64,000 nt of DNA from UQRS01 sp050946935 (GTDB lineage: Bacteria; Bacillota; Clostridia; Oscillospirales; Acutalibacteraceae): positions 424,261-488,260 of the forward strand of contig JBMNVR010000001.1 in the NCBI GenBank assembly GCA_050946935.1. Reading direction: 5' to 3'. Within the stretch, counting starts at the first letter, position 1. Every line of letters starts with the position of its first letter. Shown one piece after another: positions 19,067 through 28,620 of this stretch. A program made the position numbers and the translations under genes. The notes beneath the pieces are model-generated. The model ran no database searches and had not been told where the DNA came from. It saw only the letters and a program-made list of their open reading frames with translations.

Positions 19067-20335
19067 TTATCGCAGGGCGTTCATGACCATGCCGGTAATC
19101 AGCTTGGGATAGAAGTAGGTCGATTTCTGCGGCATCTTCTCTCCCGCGGCGGCGACGTCCCGAATCTCCTCCACACGGGTGGGGTTGAGGAGGAAGGCGC
19201 AGTCGGCCGCCCCGTCGTCGACGGCCGAAACCGCTTCAGCCGCGTCCCGGGTGTAGGTAAGGCTGGCGCCGGCGGCCATGTTGACCTTGTCAATGCCGAA
19301 CAGCCGCTCAAGCACAAGAGAATGCAGCACGCTGACGTCCAACCCCCGCAGCGCAGAGGAGGCGCCGGGCAAAATGTCCGCCATAACCGAGAGGTCACGC
19401 AGGGTCAGCAGGGTGTAGCGCCCGCTGTAGAGCACAAACGCCTTTTTCCCCACAGCGTATGCGTTCTCCAAGGCGCGGTTTGCCTCCGCGGCGTCGCTAA
19501 GCTCGGTGAGGTCGAAATATTCGCGGCAGGTTTTCAGTACCGTGTCTGCACAGAATCTGTCGAGGCCGCGCACGATCCGGTGGGTGGGAAAGACGACGAG
19601 GCCGGGATGCTCCATCGCAACCAGGCACATCATCACATAATCCGCCGCTCCGCCCGGTGCGACACCCGCCTCTGCCAGCGCGCGGCGGTAGTTTAAGGCG
19701 GTCTCATACCGATGATGGCCGTCAGCGATGTAAAGCTTTTTATCGGAGAACCGGCGGCAGAGGTCGGCGGTCAGCGCGTTTTCTGGGACAATCCAGAGGC
19801 GGTGGGTCACCCCGTCGCTGTCGGTCAGCTCCTGATCGGGCGCGCCGGCCGAAAGCCGATCGAGCAGCGCGGCACAACCGCCGTCGTCGTTGTATAGGGA
19901 GTAGATCTGGCTGAAATTGCAGTGGGTTGCCCGCATCAGATCAAACCGATCGGTCTTGGCCTTGGATAAGGTCTCCTCATGCGGGAGGACGACGCCGGCT
20001 GAAAACTCCTCCAGCTTTACCCGGCAGATGAAGCCTTTGACCGTGCAGGCTTTTCCATAGGCGGTGAAGGCCTCTTCATAAATATAAATCCCGGGAACCG
20101 CGTCGGTAGCGATCATCCCTTCGGATTCCCATTCCGAAAGGACCTGTCCCGCCTGGGCATAGGGGTCCTCCCCCTCCCGCGGCAGTTCAAGGCGGATGAC
20201 GTTGCGGGGATTCTGCCGGAGGTAGGCGCGACGCGCCTCCTCGCTGATGATGTCATAGGGCGGGCAGACCAGTTCGCGGATCGGGCCGGCTTTTTCGGTA
20301 AAGCGCAGGGCTTTAAAGGGTGTGATCTGAGCCAA
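19067..20335 (-). CDS. DUF1015 family protein
   Basis: 422 residues from TTG 20335, with AAGGAAGG 6 bases upstream and the family N-terminus AQITPFKALRF. An upstream ATG at 20368 has no ribosome site. The family signatures are VCPPYDIIS near the start and YIADGHHRYETALNYR in the middle. The biochemical role of the family is not established; the His-rich DGHHRYE motif suggests a metal or nucleotide site. Monocistronic between leuA and an opposing ABC cassette. Confidence 0.88.
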   Translation of the reverse strand: MAQITPFKALRFTEKAGPIRELVCPPYDIISEEARRAYLRQNPRNVIRLELPREGEDPYAQAGQVLSEWESEGMIATDAVPGIYIYEEAFTAYGKACTVKGFICRVKLEEFSAGVVLPHEETLSKAKTDRFDLMRATHCNFSQIYSLYNDDGGCAALLDRLSAGAPDQELTDSDGVTHRLWIVPENALTADLCRRFSDKKLYIADGHHRYETALNYRRALAEAGVAPGGAADYVMMCLVAMEHPGLVVFPTHRIVRGLDRFCADTVLKTCREYFDLTELSDAAEANRALENAYAVGKKAFVLYSGRYTLLTLRDLSVMADILPGASSALRGLDVSVLHSLVLERLFGIDKVNMAAGASLTYTRDAAEAVSAVDDGAADCAFLLNPTRVEEIRDVAAAGEKMPQKSTYFYPKLITGMVMNALR

Positions 20336-20379
20336 AAGTATCCTTCCTTCCGTTGTGCGATGATGCAAAAATTTCTTTT

Positions 20380-20408
20380 ATTGTAACGGCTGGCCGGAAA
20401 AAGGTCAA
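20380..20408 (-). promoter_or_regulatory. Promoter of the DUF1015 gene
   Basis: Minus strand TTGACC (20403-20408), 17-base spacer, TACAAT (20380-20385), about 45 bases before the TTG start. Confidence 0.65.
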
Positions 20409-20459
20409 TGTTTTTTGGAGCGGCTCGGGGAATTTTATGGAAGCGAACAGAAAAAAGCT

Positions 20460-20487
20460 TTGCCTTTTTCCCCGTTTATGATAAAAT
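20460..20487 (+). promoter_or_regulatory. Possible promoter of the ABC/GldG cassette
   Basis: TTGCCT (20460-20465), 16-base spacer, TAAAAT (20482-20487). This leaves a ~150-base leader before the ATPase start in which I see no known riboswitch. Confidence 0.4.
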
Positions 20488-20641
20488 ATTAAGAAATCGT
20501 TTACAATCCCGGCACATTTATCGTGTACACTGTATTTACATTATGCCAACAGAAGGAGAGACCGGCTCTGACCGGCCGGAAGGGCGCACGGGGAAAACGG
20601 GCGCACTTTTCCATGCTGCAACGAAAGGAATGGTTCGCAAG

Positions 20642-21715
20642 ATGATCGAGGTTGCAAATCTGAGCAAAAGATACGGCAGCCACCTTGCTGTCAGTGATGT
20701 CAGCTTTAAGGTTGAGGACGGTGAGGTTTTGGGCTTCCTTGGCCCCAACGGCGCCGGAAAATCCACCATTATGAATATCCTGACCGGCTATCTTTCCCCC
20801 ACACGGGGAAAGGTGACGGTCGACGGATACGACATTCTCGACAACCCGGATGAGGCCAAGCGCCACATCGGCTATTTGCCTGAGCTGCCGCCCCTCTATC
20901 TCGACATGACGGTGAAGGAGTACCTGAATTTCATGTTCGAGCTGAAAAAGGTGCGCCTGCCCAAAAAGCCGCATTTGGAAGAAATCTGCCATTTGGTCAG
21001 GATCGAGGACGTTTATAACCGGCTTATCAAGAACCTGTCCAAGGGATACCGGCAGCGGGTCGGCATCGCGCAGGCGCTGATTGGCAATCCGGACGTGCTG
21101 ATCCTGGATGAGCCGACCGTCGGCCTCGACCCCAAGCAGATTATTGAGATCCGCACCCTTATCCACCAGCTCGGCAAGAATCACACGGTTATCCTTTCCT
21201 CCCACATTTTGTCGGAGATTCAGGCTGTCTGTCGCCGGATCATTGTCATCAACAAGGGAGAGATGATTGCCGACGACACGCCGGAGAATCTCTCCCGCTT
21301 GCTTTCGGACGACCACTCCCTGACCTACCGCGTCGCCGGCCCCAAGCAGGATGTGCTGCGGGCGATCGGCTCGATCCCGACGGTCAAAAGCATCCAGTTT
21401 GTCGGCAGCAGGGAGAAAGGCGTCGGCGACTTTGTGGTCGAGCCGCTGGGCGCGGCCGATGTGCGGCGCGCGGTGTTCGACCGGCTGGCCGAGCGGCGCT
21501 GGCCGATCGTCTCGCTCGAGACCAACGAGCTGACCCTGGAGCAGATTTTCCTGCGCTTGACCGACGGCTCTTCCAACCAGCGTTTTAAGGAGCTGATGAA
21601 GGCCAAAGCCGCCGGGCAGCAGGAAGGCTTCGGCGCGGTGGAGGTCACGGCGGAGGAGCTTACCGCTTCTGCCGCTGCGGATGACGGGGAACAGGAAAAG
21701 GAGGCGCAGGCATAA
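20642..21715 (+). CDS. ABC transporter ATP-binding protein (GldA-like)
   Basis: 357 residues from MIEVANLSKRYG. Walker A GPNGAGKST, signature LSKGYRQRVGIAQAL, Walker B VLILDEPTVGLD and the H-loop SSHILSE are all intact. The C-terminus continues past LEQIFLRLTDG into a charged Ala/Glu-rich tail. An in-frame ATG at 20630 abuts the AAAGGA site, so 20642 (12-base spacing) is preferred; neither spacing is ideal. Its stop overlaps the permease start by one base. With the next three genes it forms a GldAFG-like export cassette. Confidence 0.92.
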   Translation: MIEVANLSKRYGSHLAVSDVSFKVEDGEVLGFLGPNGAGKSTIMNILTGYLSPTRGKVTVDGYDILDNPDEAKRHIGYLPELPPLYLDMTVKEYLNFMFELKKVRLPKKPHLEEICHLVRIEDVYNRLIKNLSKGYRQRVGIAQALIGNPDVLILDEPTVGLDPKQIIEIRTLIHQLGKNHTVILSSHILSEIQAVCRRIIVINKGEMIADDTPENLSRLLSDDHSLTYRVAGPKQDVLRAIGSIPTVKSIQFVGSREKGVGDFVVEPLGAADVRRAVFDRLAERRWPIVSLETNELTLEQIFLRLTDGSSNQRFKELMKAKAAGQQEGFGAVEVTAEELTASAAADDGEQEKEAQA

Positions 21716-22416
21716 TGGGCGCGATTTTTAAAAGAGAGTTCAAAGCGTATTTCACCTCGCCGGTGGGGTATGTGATCCTGGCGATTTATGCGCTGTTTTC
21801 AGGTTATTTCTTTGCATATATGTATGCCAACGGGTATCCGTATACCTCGTTCATCTTTTCCCAGATGTTCACCATCGTCATGTTTACCGTACCGATCATC
21901 ACCATGAAACTGATGAGCGAGGACAAGCGGCAGAAAACCGATCAGGCCCTCCTGACCGCGCCGGTGAAGCTTTCGGCTATCGTGCTTGGAAAATTTTTCG
22001 CCGCCCTCTGCTTTTTCCTCCTCGGCTTTGCGGAGACGCTGCTCTTCCAGCTTATCATTGCCTTTAAGGTGACGCCTGACTGGGCGACCTTTATCGGAAA
22101 TGTGGTCGGCATTGTCCTCTTCGGTTCGGCTTTGATCGCGGTTGGTCTCTTTGTTTCGGCCCTGACCGAGAGTCAGGTGGTCGCCGCCATCGGCAGCTTC
22201 GCGATCTCGCTTGTGCTGATTCTGATGGATACCTTTGCGCAGATTCTCAACGTCTCCTGGGTGACCACGGCGGTTGAGTGGATTTCCTTCAGCGGGCGGT
22301 ACACGACCTTTACAGAGGGGATTTTAGACCTCTCCAACGCCGTTTTCTTTTTAAGCTTCGCTGCACTCTTCCTCTTCCTGACCGTGCGCGTGCTTGAGAA
22401 GAAGCGTTACGCTTAA
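21715..22416 (+). CDS. ABC-2 type permease (GldF-like)
   Basis: 233 residues with about six hydrophobic helices. The N-terminus (FKREFKAYFTSPVGYVILAIY) is characteristic of the ABC-2 permease paired with GldG proteins, including MSEDKRQKTDQALLTAPV between helices 2 and 3. Overlaps the ATPase stop (taATG), so translation is coupled. Confidence 0.9.
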   Translation: MGAIFKREFKAYFTSPVGYVILAIYALFSGYFFAYMYANGYPYTSFIFSQMFTIVMFTVPIITMKLMSEDKRQKTDQALLTAPVKLSAIVLGKFFAALCFFLLGFAETLLFQLIIAFKVTPDWATFIGNVVGIVLFGSALIAVGLFVSALTESQVVAAIGSFAISLVLILMDTFAQILNVSWVTTAVEWISFSGRYTTFTEGILDLSNAVFFLSFAALFLFLTVRVLEKKRYA

Positions 22417-22434
22417 AGAAAGGGGATGGAAACC

Positions 22435-24036
22435 ATGTCGAAAAAAAAGAGTACCGAGCCGGTGCAGAAAAAGCTTCGCAGCAAATTTGCCCTGAAACAC
22501 GGCGCTTATTCCATCGCCTTCATCGCGGTGGCCGTCGCCGTCTTTGTCGTTGTCAATATCCTTGCCACCGCGCTGGTGCAGCGGTTCCCCCTCAACATTG
22601 ATCTGACTGCGGGGGGCGACTACTCGGTGTCGGAGAAAAATATTGAGTATATTAAAGGGGTTACCCGTCCGGTGACCATCACGGTCTGCGCAACCGAGGG
22701 GGACTATGCTACCTATATGGCGCAGTACGCCTCCTACTACTACAGCGCGACCGATTCCACCGACGGAAAGTATTACACCCAGGCCATGACCCTGCTGGAT
22801 GAATATACCAAATACAACAGCAACATTCAGGTTGTTTACGCCGATCCCCAGTCGCCGGAGTTTTCGGATATTAAGGCGCGGGTAGGCTCCTCGGCCAGCC
22901 TGACCTACGGCTCGATTTTGGTGGAGAGCAGCTTTGAGCTGAATGGGGAGACTGTGTCGAGAAGCAAGGTGCTTTCTTTCTCTGACCTGTATGACGTAAC
23001 CGATTCCACCGGCGGCTACGCCGCTTACTATGGAAGCGGGTATGAGCTGACCGGCTCAAAGGTTGAGTCGGCCGTAACCTCGGCCATTTACAGCGTTACC
23101 TCCGACAAAACGACCGAGGTCGCCTATATCACCGCACATATGAGCAGCTCGGCGCTCGACGGGCTGAACACCACGCTGGCCGACAACAATTACAACGTCA
23201 CGGCCATCGACAACCTGATCGGGTACGAGATTGACGAGAGCGTTGAGGTTTTGATGATCGCCTCGCCCACCTCCGACTATTCCGGCGCCGAGCTGGAGAA
23301 GCTGGACGCTTTCCTGGACAACGGCGGCCAGAGGGGCAAGACGCTGGTCTTTTTCGGCAGCTCGGATTCTCCCGACCTGCCCAATCTCTACGCCTTTTTG
23401 GCTGAGTGGGGCATCAACTGCACACCCGGCTCGGTGTACGAAACCGAGACCAATAATATCTATCAGACCAACTATATCTACGGTATGACCAGCAAAAAGA
23501 GCGATTATACCGCTTCGACCGACAGCCTCAGCCGCATCTATCTCTGCGGCGGGAACATTCCGATGTCGGTCGGGTTTGAGAGTCAGGGCAACCGCACCAC
23601 GACCGAGGTGATGGCTACCAGTGACACAGTGACCGTCCGTCCGCTCGGCGCGGGGGAGGATTGGGTGCCCGACAACGCGGCGAAGCAGACCCTGTCCAGC
23701 GTGATCGTTTCGCAGGATATGGTTTACGGCAGCAATCATGAGGAGCTGAAGAGTCATGTTCTCGCTTTCTCAAGCGTGGATTTTGTCAGCGACGATTGGC
23801 TGAGCTTTACCGGAACGGTCGGAAATATGGAAATGGCCATCGGCGTTTTCAACCAGCTTTCCGGCCGTGACGCGGATTCGGTTACCTTCACCAATAAGAC
23901 CATCTCGGTCGAGAGCTTCTCTGACCAGGTGACCGTGCTGGCTTCGAATATCATCAAGATCCTTTTTGTCGGGATCGTGCCGATCGCCGTCATCGTTGTC
24001 GGCATCGTGATCTGGAGCAGGAGGAAAAACAGATGA
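22435..24036 (+). CDS. GldG-family ABC transporter accessory protein
   Basis: 533 residues from ATG 22435, with AAAGGGG 9 bases upstream (an earlier ATG at 22426 is too close). One N-terminal membrane helix (SIAFIAVAVAVFVVVNILAT), a large extracytoplasmic part beginning FPLNIDLTAGGDYSVSEKN as in GldG/ABC_transp_aux domains, and a C-terminal membrane helix followed by SRRKNR. Tyr/Ser/Thr-rich outside region. Overlaps the next gene by ATGA. Probably couples the ABC transporter to an extracellular substrate; the substrate is unknown. Confidence 0.88.
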   Translation: MSKKKSTEPVQKKLRSKFALKHGAYSIAFIAVAVAVFVVVNILATALVQRFPLNIDLTAGGDYSVSEKNIEYIKGVTRPVTITVCATEGDYATYMAQYASYYYSATDSTDGKYYTQAMTLLDEYTKYNSNIQVVYADPQSPEFSDIKARVGSSASLTYGSILVESSFELNGETVSRSKVLSFSDLYDVTDSTGGYAAYYGSGYELTGSKVESAVTSAIYSVTSDKTTEVAYITAHMSSSALDGLNTTLADNNYNVTAIDNLIGYEIDESVEVLMIASPTSDYSGAELEKLDAFLDNGGQRGKTLVFFGSSDSPDLPNLYAFLAEWGINCTPGSVYETETNNIYQTNYIYGMTSKKSDYTASTDSLSRIYLCGGNIPMSVGFESQGNRTTTEVMATSDTVTVRPLGAGEDWVPDNAAKQTLSSVIVSQDMVYGSNHEELKSHVLAFSSVDFVSDDWLSFTGTVGNMEMAIGVFNQLSGRDADSVTFTNKTISVESFSDQVTVLASNIIKILFVGIVPIAVIVVGIVIWSRRKNR

Positions 24037-25751
24037 GCCATCCGTTTGATGAGGAAAACCGCCCCCTTTCCCAAGGGGAGAACCCCGGTCGGGACACTGA
24101 ATTGCCGGGCCCGGACGGCGAGACCGCGGCTGAAGCTGCTGCGGCCGAAGAAACCTTTGGCTATGAGGAGTACGACGGGAGTGAGGTCGATCTCTCCGGC
24201 TCGACCATTTTCGGCGAGACGCCGGTAGAGGATAAGAAAAAGCCTTCCGGAAAATCAAAACGAGTACGGGACATTGTTGCGGCTGTGCTGGTGTTGGCGA
24301 TTCTGGCCGGCGCGGCCTTCGCGATCGTCAAATTCATCCCGACCGAGGAGGAGACGGCTTCCTCCAGCAGTTCGGCCGCTTCGATGAACATCCCGGTCGC
24401 GTCGATCGCGGAGGAAGATATTGCGTCGGTCACGCTGACCAACGCTTCCGGAAGTTTCACCCTGCTGCCCAAGGTGGAGGAGGCTTCCGCCGCCTCGTCC
24501 GGCAGCGGCGAGGTCATCAACTGGTATGTTGAGGGGATCGACGCTGCCTATATCAACACGACCACCAGCGGCGCGTTTGTCGACGGCGCCGCCGCCGTTT
24601 CCGCCACCCGGCTGATGGAAAGCGGGGCAGAGGATCTCTCTCTCTACGGGCTGGACGCGCCGGCCATCACGCTGAAAGTCGCCGGCAAAAGCGGAGAAGG
24701 ATACACCCTTTGTTTTGGCGGAGATTCTCCGGCGGCCGACGGCAAGTATGCCCGGCTTGAGGGGTCGAGCGACGTCTATCTGGTCGGTTCGGCTACCGTC
24801 AGCAATTTGGAAAAGGATGTCTATTACTTCATCAATGTGGTCATGTTCTCCGCGGTTGCTTCGGACGAGGGGACGTCGGCCTATTTTGACAGCGACGGCG
24901 CCCTGGCCAAGGTGGACTCGGTGGTTGTCGGCGGGACGGCGTATGCCTCCCCCATTACGATCACCAGCAATCCGTATGATTCCTCTTCTTATATTCCGTA
25001 TATCATGACGGCGCCGGTACGGCAGAATGTGATGGGCGATGCGGGCGACGCGCTGATTTCCCCGATCAAGACGGGACTGACAGCCGACGGCGCTTATGCG
25101 GTTGATCCGGATGCCGCGACGCTGGCCAAGTACCATATGGATACGCCGCAGGTCGTGGTCGAGTATTCGGTCGGCACCTATCATAAAACCCTGAAAATTT
25201 CCGCAGTGGACGGGGACGACAGCTACTATGCTGTAATGCATGACAGCGTGCCGGTGATTTACAAGGTGGCGAAATCCACCCTTTCGTTCGCCGGGTACAG
25301 CCTGACTGATTATTACAACAATTACATCCTGCTGGACGACATCAGTACGGTTCGCTCGGTCACGGTTGCCACCGCGGCCGGGACGCATGTGTACAATCTC
25401 TCTCATTCGACCGATGAAAACGGCAATAAGGTGGTCACGGTTGCCTGCGACGGCATCGTGCGGGAGAGCGCCAGCTTCCAGAATCTTTATCAGTTTATGC
25501 TTTCCTGCTACGCGACCGAGTTCACGACCGAGGCGGCGTCCGCCGGATCGGAAAGCGCGCTGCGACTCATCTTCGATTATACCGACGATGCACGGGAGGA
25601 TTTGCAGGTCTCCTTTGTCAAGACCAGCGACCGCCGGTATCATATTACGGTCAACGGCACGCCGCTCGGCTACGCCTTCTCCACTACGGTGGAGAGCCTG
25701 ATCGGGTATGAGAACGGATATTACAACGGCGGCACGGTGCCGACGCCGTAA
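24033..25751 (+). CDS. DUF4340 domain-containing membrane-anchored protein
   Basis: 572 residues. Acidic cytoplasmic N-terminus (~80 residues), one membrane helix (IVAAVLVLAILAGAAFAIVK) and a large outside region with the repeated DUF4340 beta pattern (DLSLYGLDAPAITLKVAGK, YTLCFGGDSP, KYARLEGSSDVYLVGSA). Fourth gene of the ABC/GldF/GldG cassette, translationally coupled through ATGA. This gene order recurs in Clostridia; the function is unknown. Confidence 0.88.
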   Translation: MSHPFDEENRPLSQGENPGRDTELPGPDGETAAEAAAAEETFGYEEYDGSEVDLSGSTIFGETPVEDKKKPSGKSKRVRDIVAAVLVLAILAGAAFAIVKFIPTEEETASSSSSAASMNIPVASIAEEDIASVTLTNASGSFTLLPKVEEASAASSGSGEVINWYVEGIDAAYINTTTSGAFVDGAAAVSATRLMESGAEDLSLYGLDAPAITLKVAGKSGEGYTLCFGGDSPAADGKYARLEGSSDVYLVGSATVSNLEKDVYYFINVVMFSAVASDEGTSAYFDSDGALAKVDSVVVGGTAYASPITITSNPYDSSSYIPYIMTAPVRQNVMGDAGDALISPIKTGLTADGAYAVDPDAATLAKYHMDTPQVVVEYSVGTYHKTLKISAVDGDDSYYAVMHDSVPVIYKVAKSTLSFAGYSLTDYYNNYILLDDISTVRSVTVATAAGTHVYNLSHSTDENGNKVVTVACDGIVRESASFQNLYQFMLSCYATEFTTEAASAGSESALRLIFDYTDDAREDLQVSFVKTSDRRYHITVNGTPLGYAFSTTVESLIGYENGYYNGGTVPTP

Positions 25752-25784
25752 CGGGTGGCATGCACCGTCTTAACCAAAGATTTC

Positions 25785-25836
25785 AAAAAATCCGGGAACG
25801 GGAAGGCTATAATCCTTTCTGTTCCCGGATTTTCTG
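25785..25836 (+). terminator. Intrinsic terminator of the ABC/GldG/DUF4340 cassette
   Basis: AAAATCCGGGAAC pairs with GTTCCCGGATTTT, with an inner GGAAGG/CCTTTC pairing, followed by T-rich sequence. Confidence 0.8.
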
Positions 25837-26115
25837 TTTAAATACTGTCAGAATTCTTGTTTATGGAGCGAAGGCTTAAATATGCCGTTTTAGCGTGCTT
25901 TTGGATATTTTGATAGGGGGATAGTTAAAAGACCGGAGAGACGTTTGTCCCGGCAAAATATCGGATTTGATCGGTGCGTCTGCCCCCTCAACAAAACAAT
26001 ATTTGTACATTTTGCCGCAACATAACCCGATGACATGGCGCACATATGGTATTATGATTATAATGTAAGGGTGTAATATCCATCAAGAATTTATTCCGAC
26101 AAAGGATGCGCGCTG
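25837..26115 (+). promoter_or_regulatory. Upstream region of the dockerin esterase, with -10 element
   Basis: AT-rich gap with no gene. TATAAT lies at 26059-26064; no good -35 was found at 16-18 bases, so an activator or extended contact may be needed. The ribosome site AAAGGATG precedes ATG 26116. Confidence 0.4.
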
Positions 26116-28098
26116 ATGAGAAGATTTGTTGTGTTTTTAATGGCGGTGGTGATGGTATTGAATACGGCAGGCACGGCGGGATATGCCGCCGCTTTGATTC
26201 CGATGGCGGATGAGGCGTGCGCGGCTTCGACGAAAGCGGCTGAAAAGGCAGAAATGATGCTGCGGGCAGCTTCTCTGTCTGATGAGGGAACCTTCCAGCA
26301 GAATATGGCCGGTATTTGGGAAAGAAATACAGTGTATCGGGAGTCGATTTGGCCCGTGCAGGAGGAGGATGGCAGCTTAGCCGATATATCGCTGCTTTAT
26401 CACATCGACCAAATCCTCTCTGTACAATCCGCTGATCTGTCTCAAACGTATGTCGAGGGAGTGGATTATACGTTGGTGGATGGTAAGCTGCATATTCTTC
26501 CGACCGGGGCGATTCCTGTGACCACCTATGATTTCTTTTTTCCTGCCTCCGGTTCTCTCTTCAGCACCAGCGACGGCCGGGGACTGTATTTTCAGGAGGG
26601 GCCGGATATCCAGAACCGGCAAACCGTGATAACCTATCTGCATTCGGATGCTTACACCGGCTACGTGCCTACCAATAAATCTGCTTTTTTGCCCAAGACT
26701 ATGGAAAAACTGCGACAGGGTGGAAACCTTCAGATTGTTTATTACGGCGACTCGATTACCGAAGGGTATAATTGTTCTTCTTATATGAATAGTGAGCCGT
26801 ATCTCCCCCGCTGGAGCGAGTTGCTGACCCGTTCTTTACAAAACGCCTATCCCCAGGCCGATATTTCGGCCGTCAACACCGGACTGGCAGGACAAACCTC
26901 TGCCTGGGGGGTAGAGAATGTGCAGGCCCGCGTCATGGATTATCATCCGGATTTGGTGGTTCTTGCTTTTGGAATGAACGACGGCACGCAAAATCTGAAC
27001 GCTGCCGGTTTCGTGTCCAATATACAGGAGATCATGACGGAGGTGCAAGCCGCAAATCCTGATGTCGAGTTTATTCTGCTTTCGACCACCCTGGCCAATC
27101 CTATATCCACCTTTGTGGGAACCCAATGTGATTACGAACCCGTTCTCCTCAGCTTGGAGAGGGAAGGCGTCGCCGTTGCACAGATGAGTTCTATGCATGA
27201 ATCTCTTCTGACCAAAAAGGCGTATGCGCATATGACCGGTAATAACATTAACCATCCCAACGACTTTTTGGTGCGGGTGTACGGACAGGTATTGGCCGCC
27301 CTGTTTACCGGCAATGTAATCTATGATCCCTCAGCCGAGAATCCGGAAGGAAATCTGGCCCTGCACAAGCAGGCGTATGCCACGACTCAAGTAGCGTTTC
27401 CTGCCTTTGCCGCCGTCAACCTGACCAACGGCACTACCGCCCGTTCGGAGAAACCCGGCAGCCTGGATTACGGATACTCCTCCAATGGATACGGCAGCCG
27501 GGATTTATCGGCGGACCCCACCGTTTTGACCGTCGATTTGGAGAAGGCCGCCATGGTCAACCGGGTGGTGCTCTGGCCCCGGACAGACGTGCAAACAGCC
27601 GATGGATTCGCGTGCCATTTTCCGACGGCCTTTACGGTGGCGTTATCGGTTGATGGCGCGACATATACCACAGTGGCTAACATCGACGATCCCGATCAGA
27701 AGGAGATGACCCCGCGGGTGGTGGATTTTGAGGCATCCGAGGCCCGCTATGTTCGGCTGACTGTGACGGCGGTCTCCGCCCCCAGCGCAGGGGAAGTCCT
27801 AAGCTACGCCCAGTTGAATGAAATTCAGATTTTCGGCGAGGCTAAAAAGCCGCCGACAGAGGAAATTCTTTTGGGTGATTTGGACGACGACGGCAAAATT
27901 ACAGTTTCTGACGTCGTGGGCTTGAGACAGGTGATTGTTTCTGGCGGGTATGTTGAACGGGAGATGCAGGCGGGAGATTTGGACGCGGATGAACAACTGA
28001 CCGTTTCGGATGTTGTGGCGTTGCGCCGGCTGATTGTGGAAGGGAGTGAATCTTCTTTTGCTGATCCAACAAAAATGGGCAAGCAAAGCGTTGGTTAG
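26116..28098 (+). CDS. Secreted SGNH/GDSL esterase with discoidin-like CBM and dockerin
   Basis: 660 residues. Signal peptide (1-~26), a ~150-residue beta-type N-terminal domain, then an SGNH hydrolase: block I YYGDSITEGYN (Ser213), NTGLAGQTS, GMND and the terminal GNNINHPND block with the catalytic His. Then an F5/8 type C (discoidin) carbohydrate-binding domain (NLALHKQAYATTQ to FGEAKK) and a C-terminal dockerin with two TVSDVVxLR repeats; the second loop, DADEQL, lacks the usual Gly. Probably an acetyl esterase on plant or host glycans. The last ~14 residues after the dockerin look unrelated to it. Confidence 0.88.
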   Translation: MRRFVVFLMAVVMVLNTAGTAGYAAALIPMADEACAASTKAAEKAEMMLRAASLSDEGTFQQNMAGIWERNTVYRESIWPVQEEDGSLADISLLYHIDQILSVQSADLSQTYVEGVDYTLVDGKLHILPTGAIPVTTYDFFFPASGSLFSTSDGRGLYFQEGPDIQNRQTVITYLHSDAYTGYVPTNKSAFLPKTMEKLRQGGNLQIVYYGDSITEGYNCSSYMNSEPYLPRWSELLTRSLQNAYPQADISAVNTGLAGQTSAWGVENVQARVMDYHPDLVVLAFGMNDGTQNLNAAGFVSNIQEIMTEVQAANPDVEFILLSTTLANPISTFVGTQCDYEPVLLSLEREGVAVAQMSSMHESLLTKKAYAHMTGNNINHPNDFLVRVYGQVLAALFTGNVIYDPSAENPEGNLALHKQAYATTQVAFPAFAAVNLTNGTTARSEKPGSLDYGYSSNGYGSRDLSADPTVLTVDLEKAAMVNRVVLWPRTDVQTADGFACHFPTAFTVALSVDGATYTTVANIDDPDQKEMTPRVVDFEASEARYVRLTVTAVSAPSAGEVLSYAQLNEIQIFGEAKKPPTEEILLGDLDDDGKITVSDVVGLRQVIVSGGYVEREMQAGDLDADEQLTVSDVVALRRLIVEGSESSFADPTKMGKQSVG

Positions 28099-28558
28099 AT
28101 GATGCAACCGGAAATGAGCTTTTAAAAAACATATCGCCGGAAGAACAATCCCTTAGGATTGCTAAGGATAGTCCCTCACAGGAACGGCCAAAGGCGCAGC
28201 AAAAGCAAGGAACAGGCTCTAACCGCAAGATTGGAATCTGTTTTCTGTATCTGCAATGCCGAGCATTGGTTTTAGCCGAAAACCTTCGATATAATGAAGC
28301 CGCATTACGCCAAGGCGGTTTCATTATGAGATCAGTGCTTGAGCAGAACGGCGGAGCGTATATATTTTTTGGGCGTATAGCTGAAAGAACTGTTCCGGCA
28401 AAGAATGGGCGAATAAATTCCGCTAAAACAATATGGAGCATAACTGTTTTGTCCCCTCTTCGATATTTTTCTATTCCGGCGGGGCGGCCGTAGAAAAATT
28501 TTAAAAAAATTTGTGCAAAAATACACTGTTTATTTTTTTGCAGGTGTGTTAAGATAAA
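28099..28558. other. Intergenic stretch with coding remnant and hairpin
   Basis: Around 28095-28230 one plus-strand frame reads RWLDDATGNELLKNISPEEQ and continues with a Lys/Gln-rich tail. It looks like the end of an unrelated protein but has no start and no family I recognise. A hairpin lies at 28291-28303/28315-28327 (ATAATGAA outer arms, one G-T pair). The rest is AT-rich promoter sequence for nrdD. Confidence 0.4.
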
Positions 28559-28606
28559 TATCAATATCTTGTGTAATCTGGTGCGAAACACACCGATATA
28601 TTGTGA
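28559..28606 (+). promoter_or_regulatory. Tandem NrdR-box-like operator upstream of nrdD
   Basis: Box 1 at 28559-28574 (TATCAATATCTTGTGT) matches 13 of 16 positions of the NrdR consensus as I recall it. Box 2 at 28591-28606 (CACCGATATATTGTGA) matches about 11. The start-to-start distance of 32 bp is the three-helical-turn spacing typical of NrdR. Predicts repression by NrdR-(d)ATP. Confidence 0.6.
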
Positions 28607-28620
28607 AAGGGACGAACTTT

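Noticed and set aside
28266..28493. 75-codon open frame before nrdD
   Set aside because: It spans a hairpin and AT-rich promoter sequence and has no ribosome site or domain.
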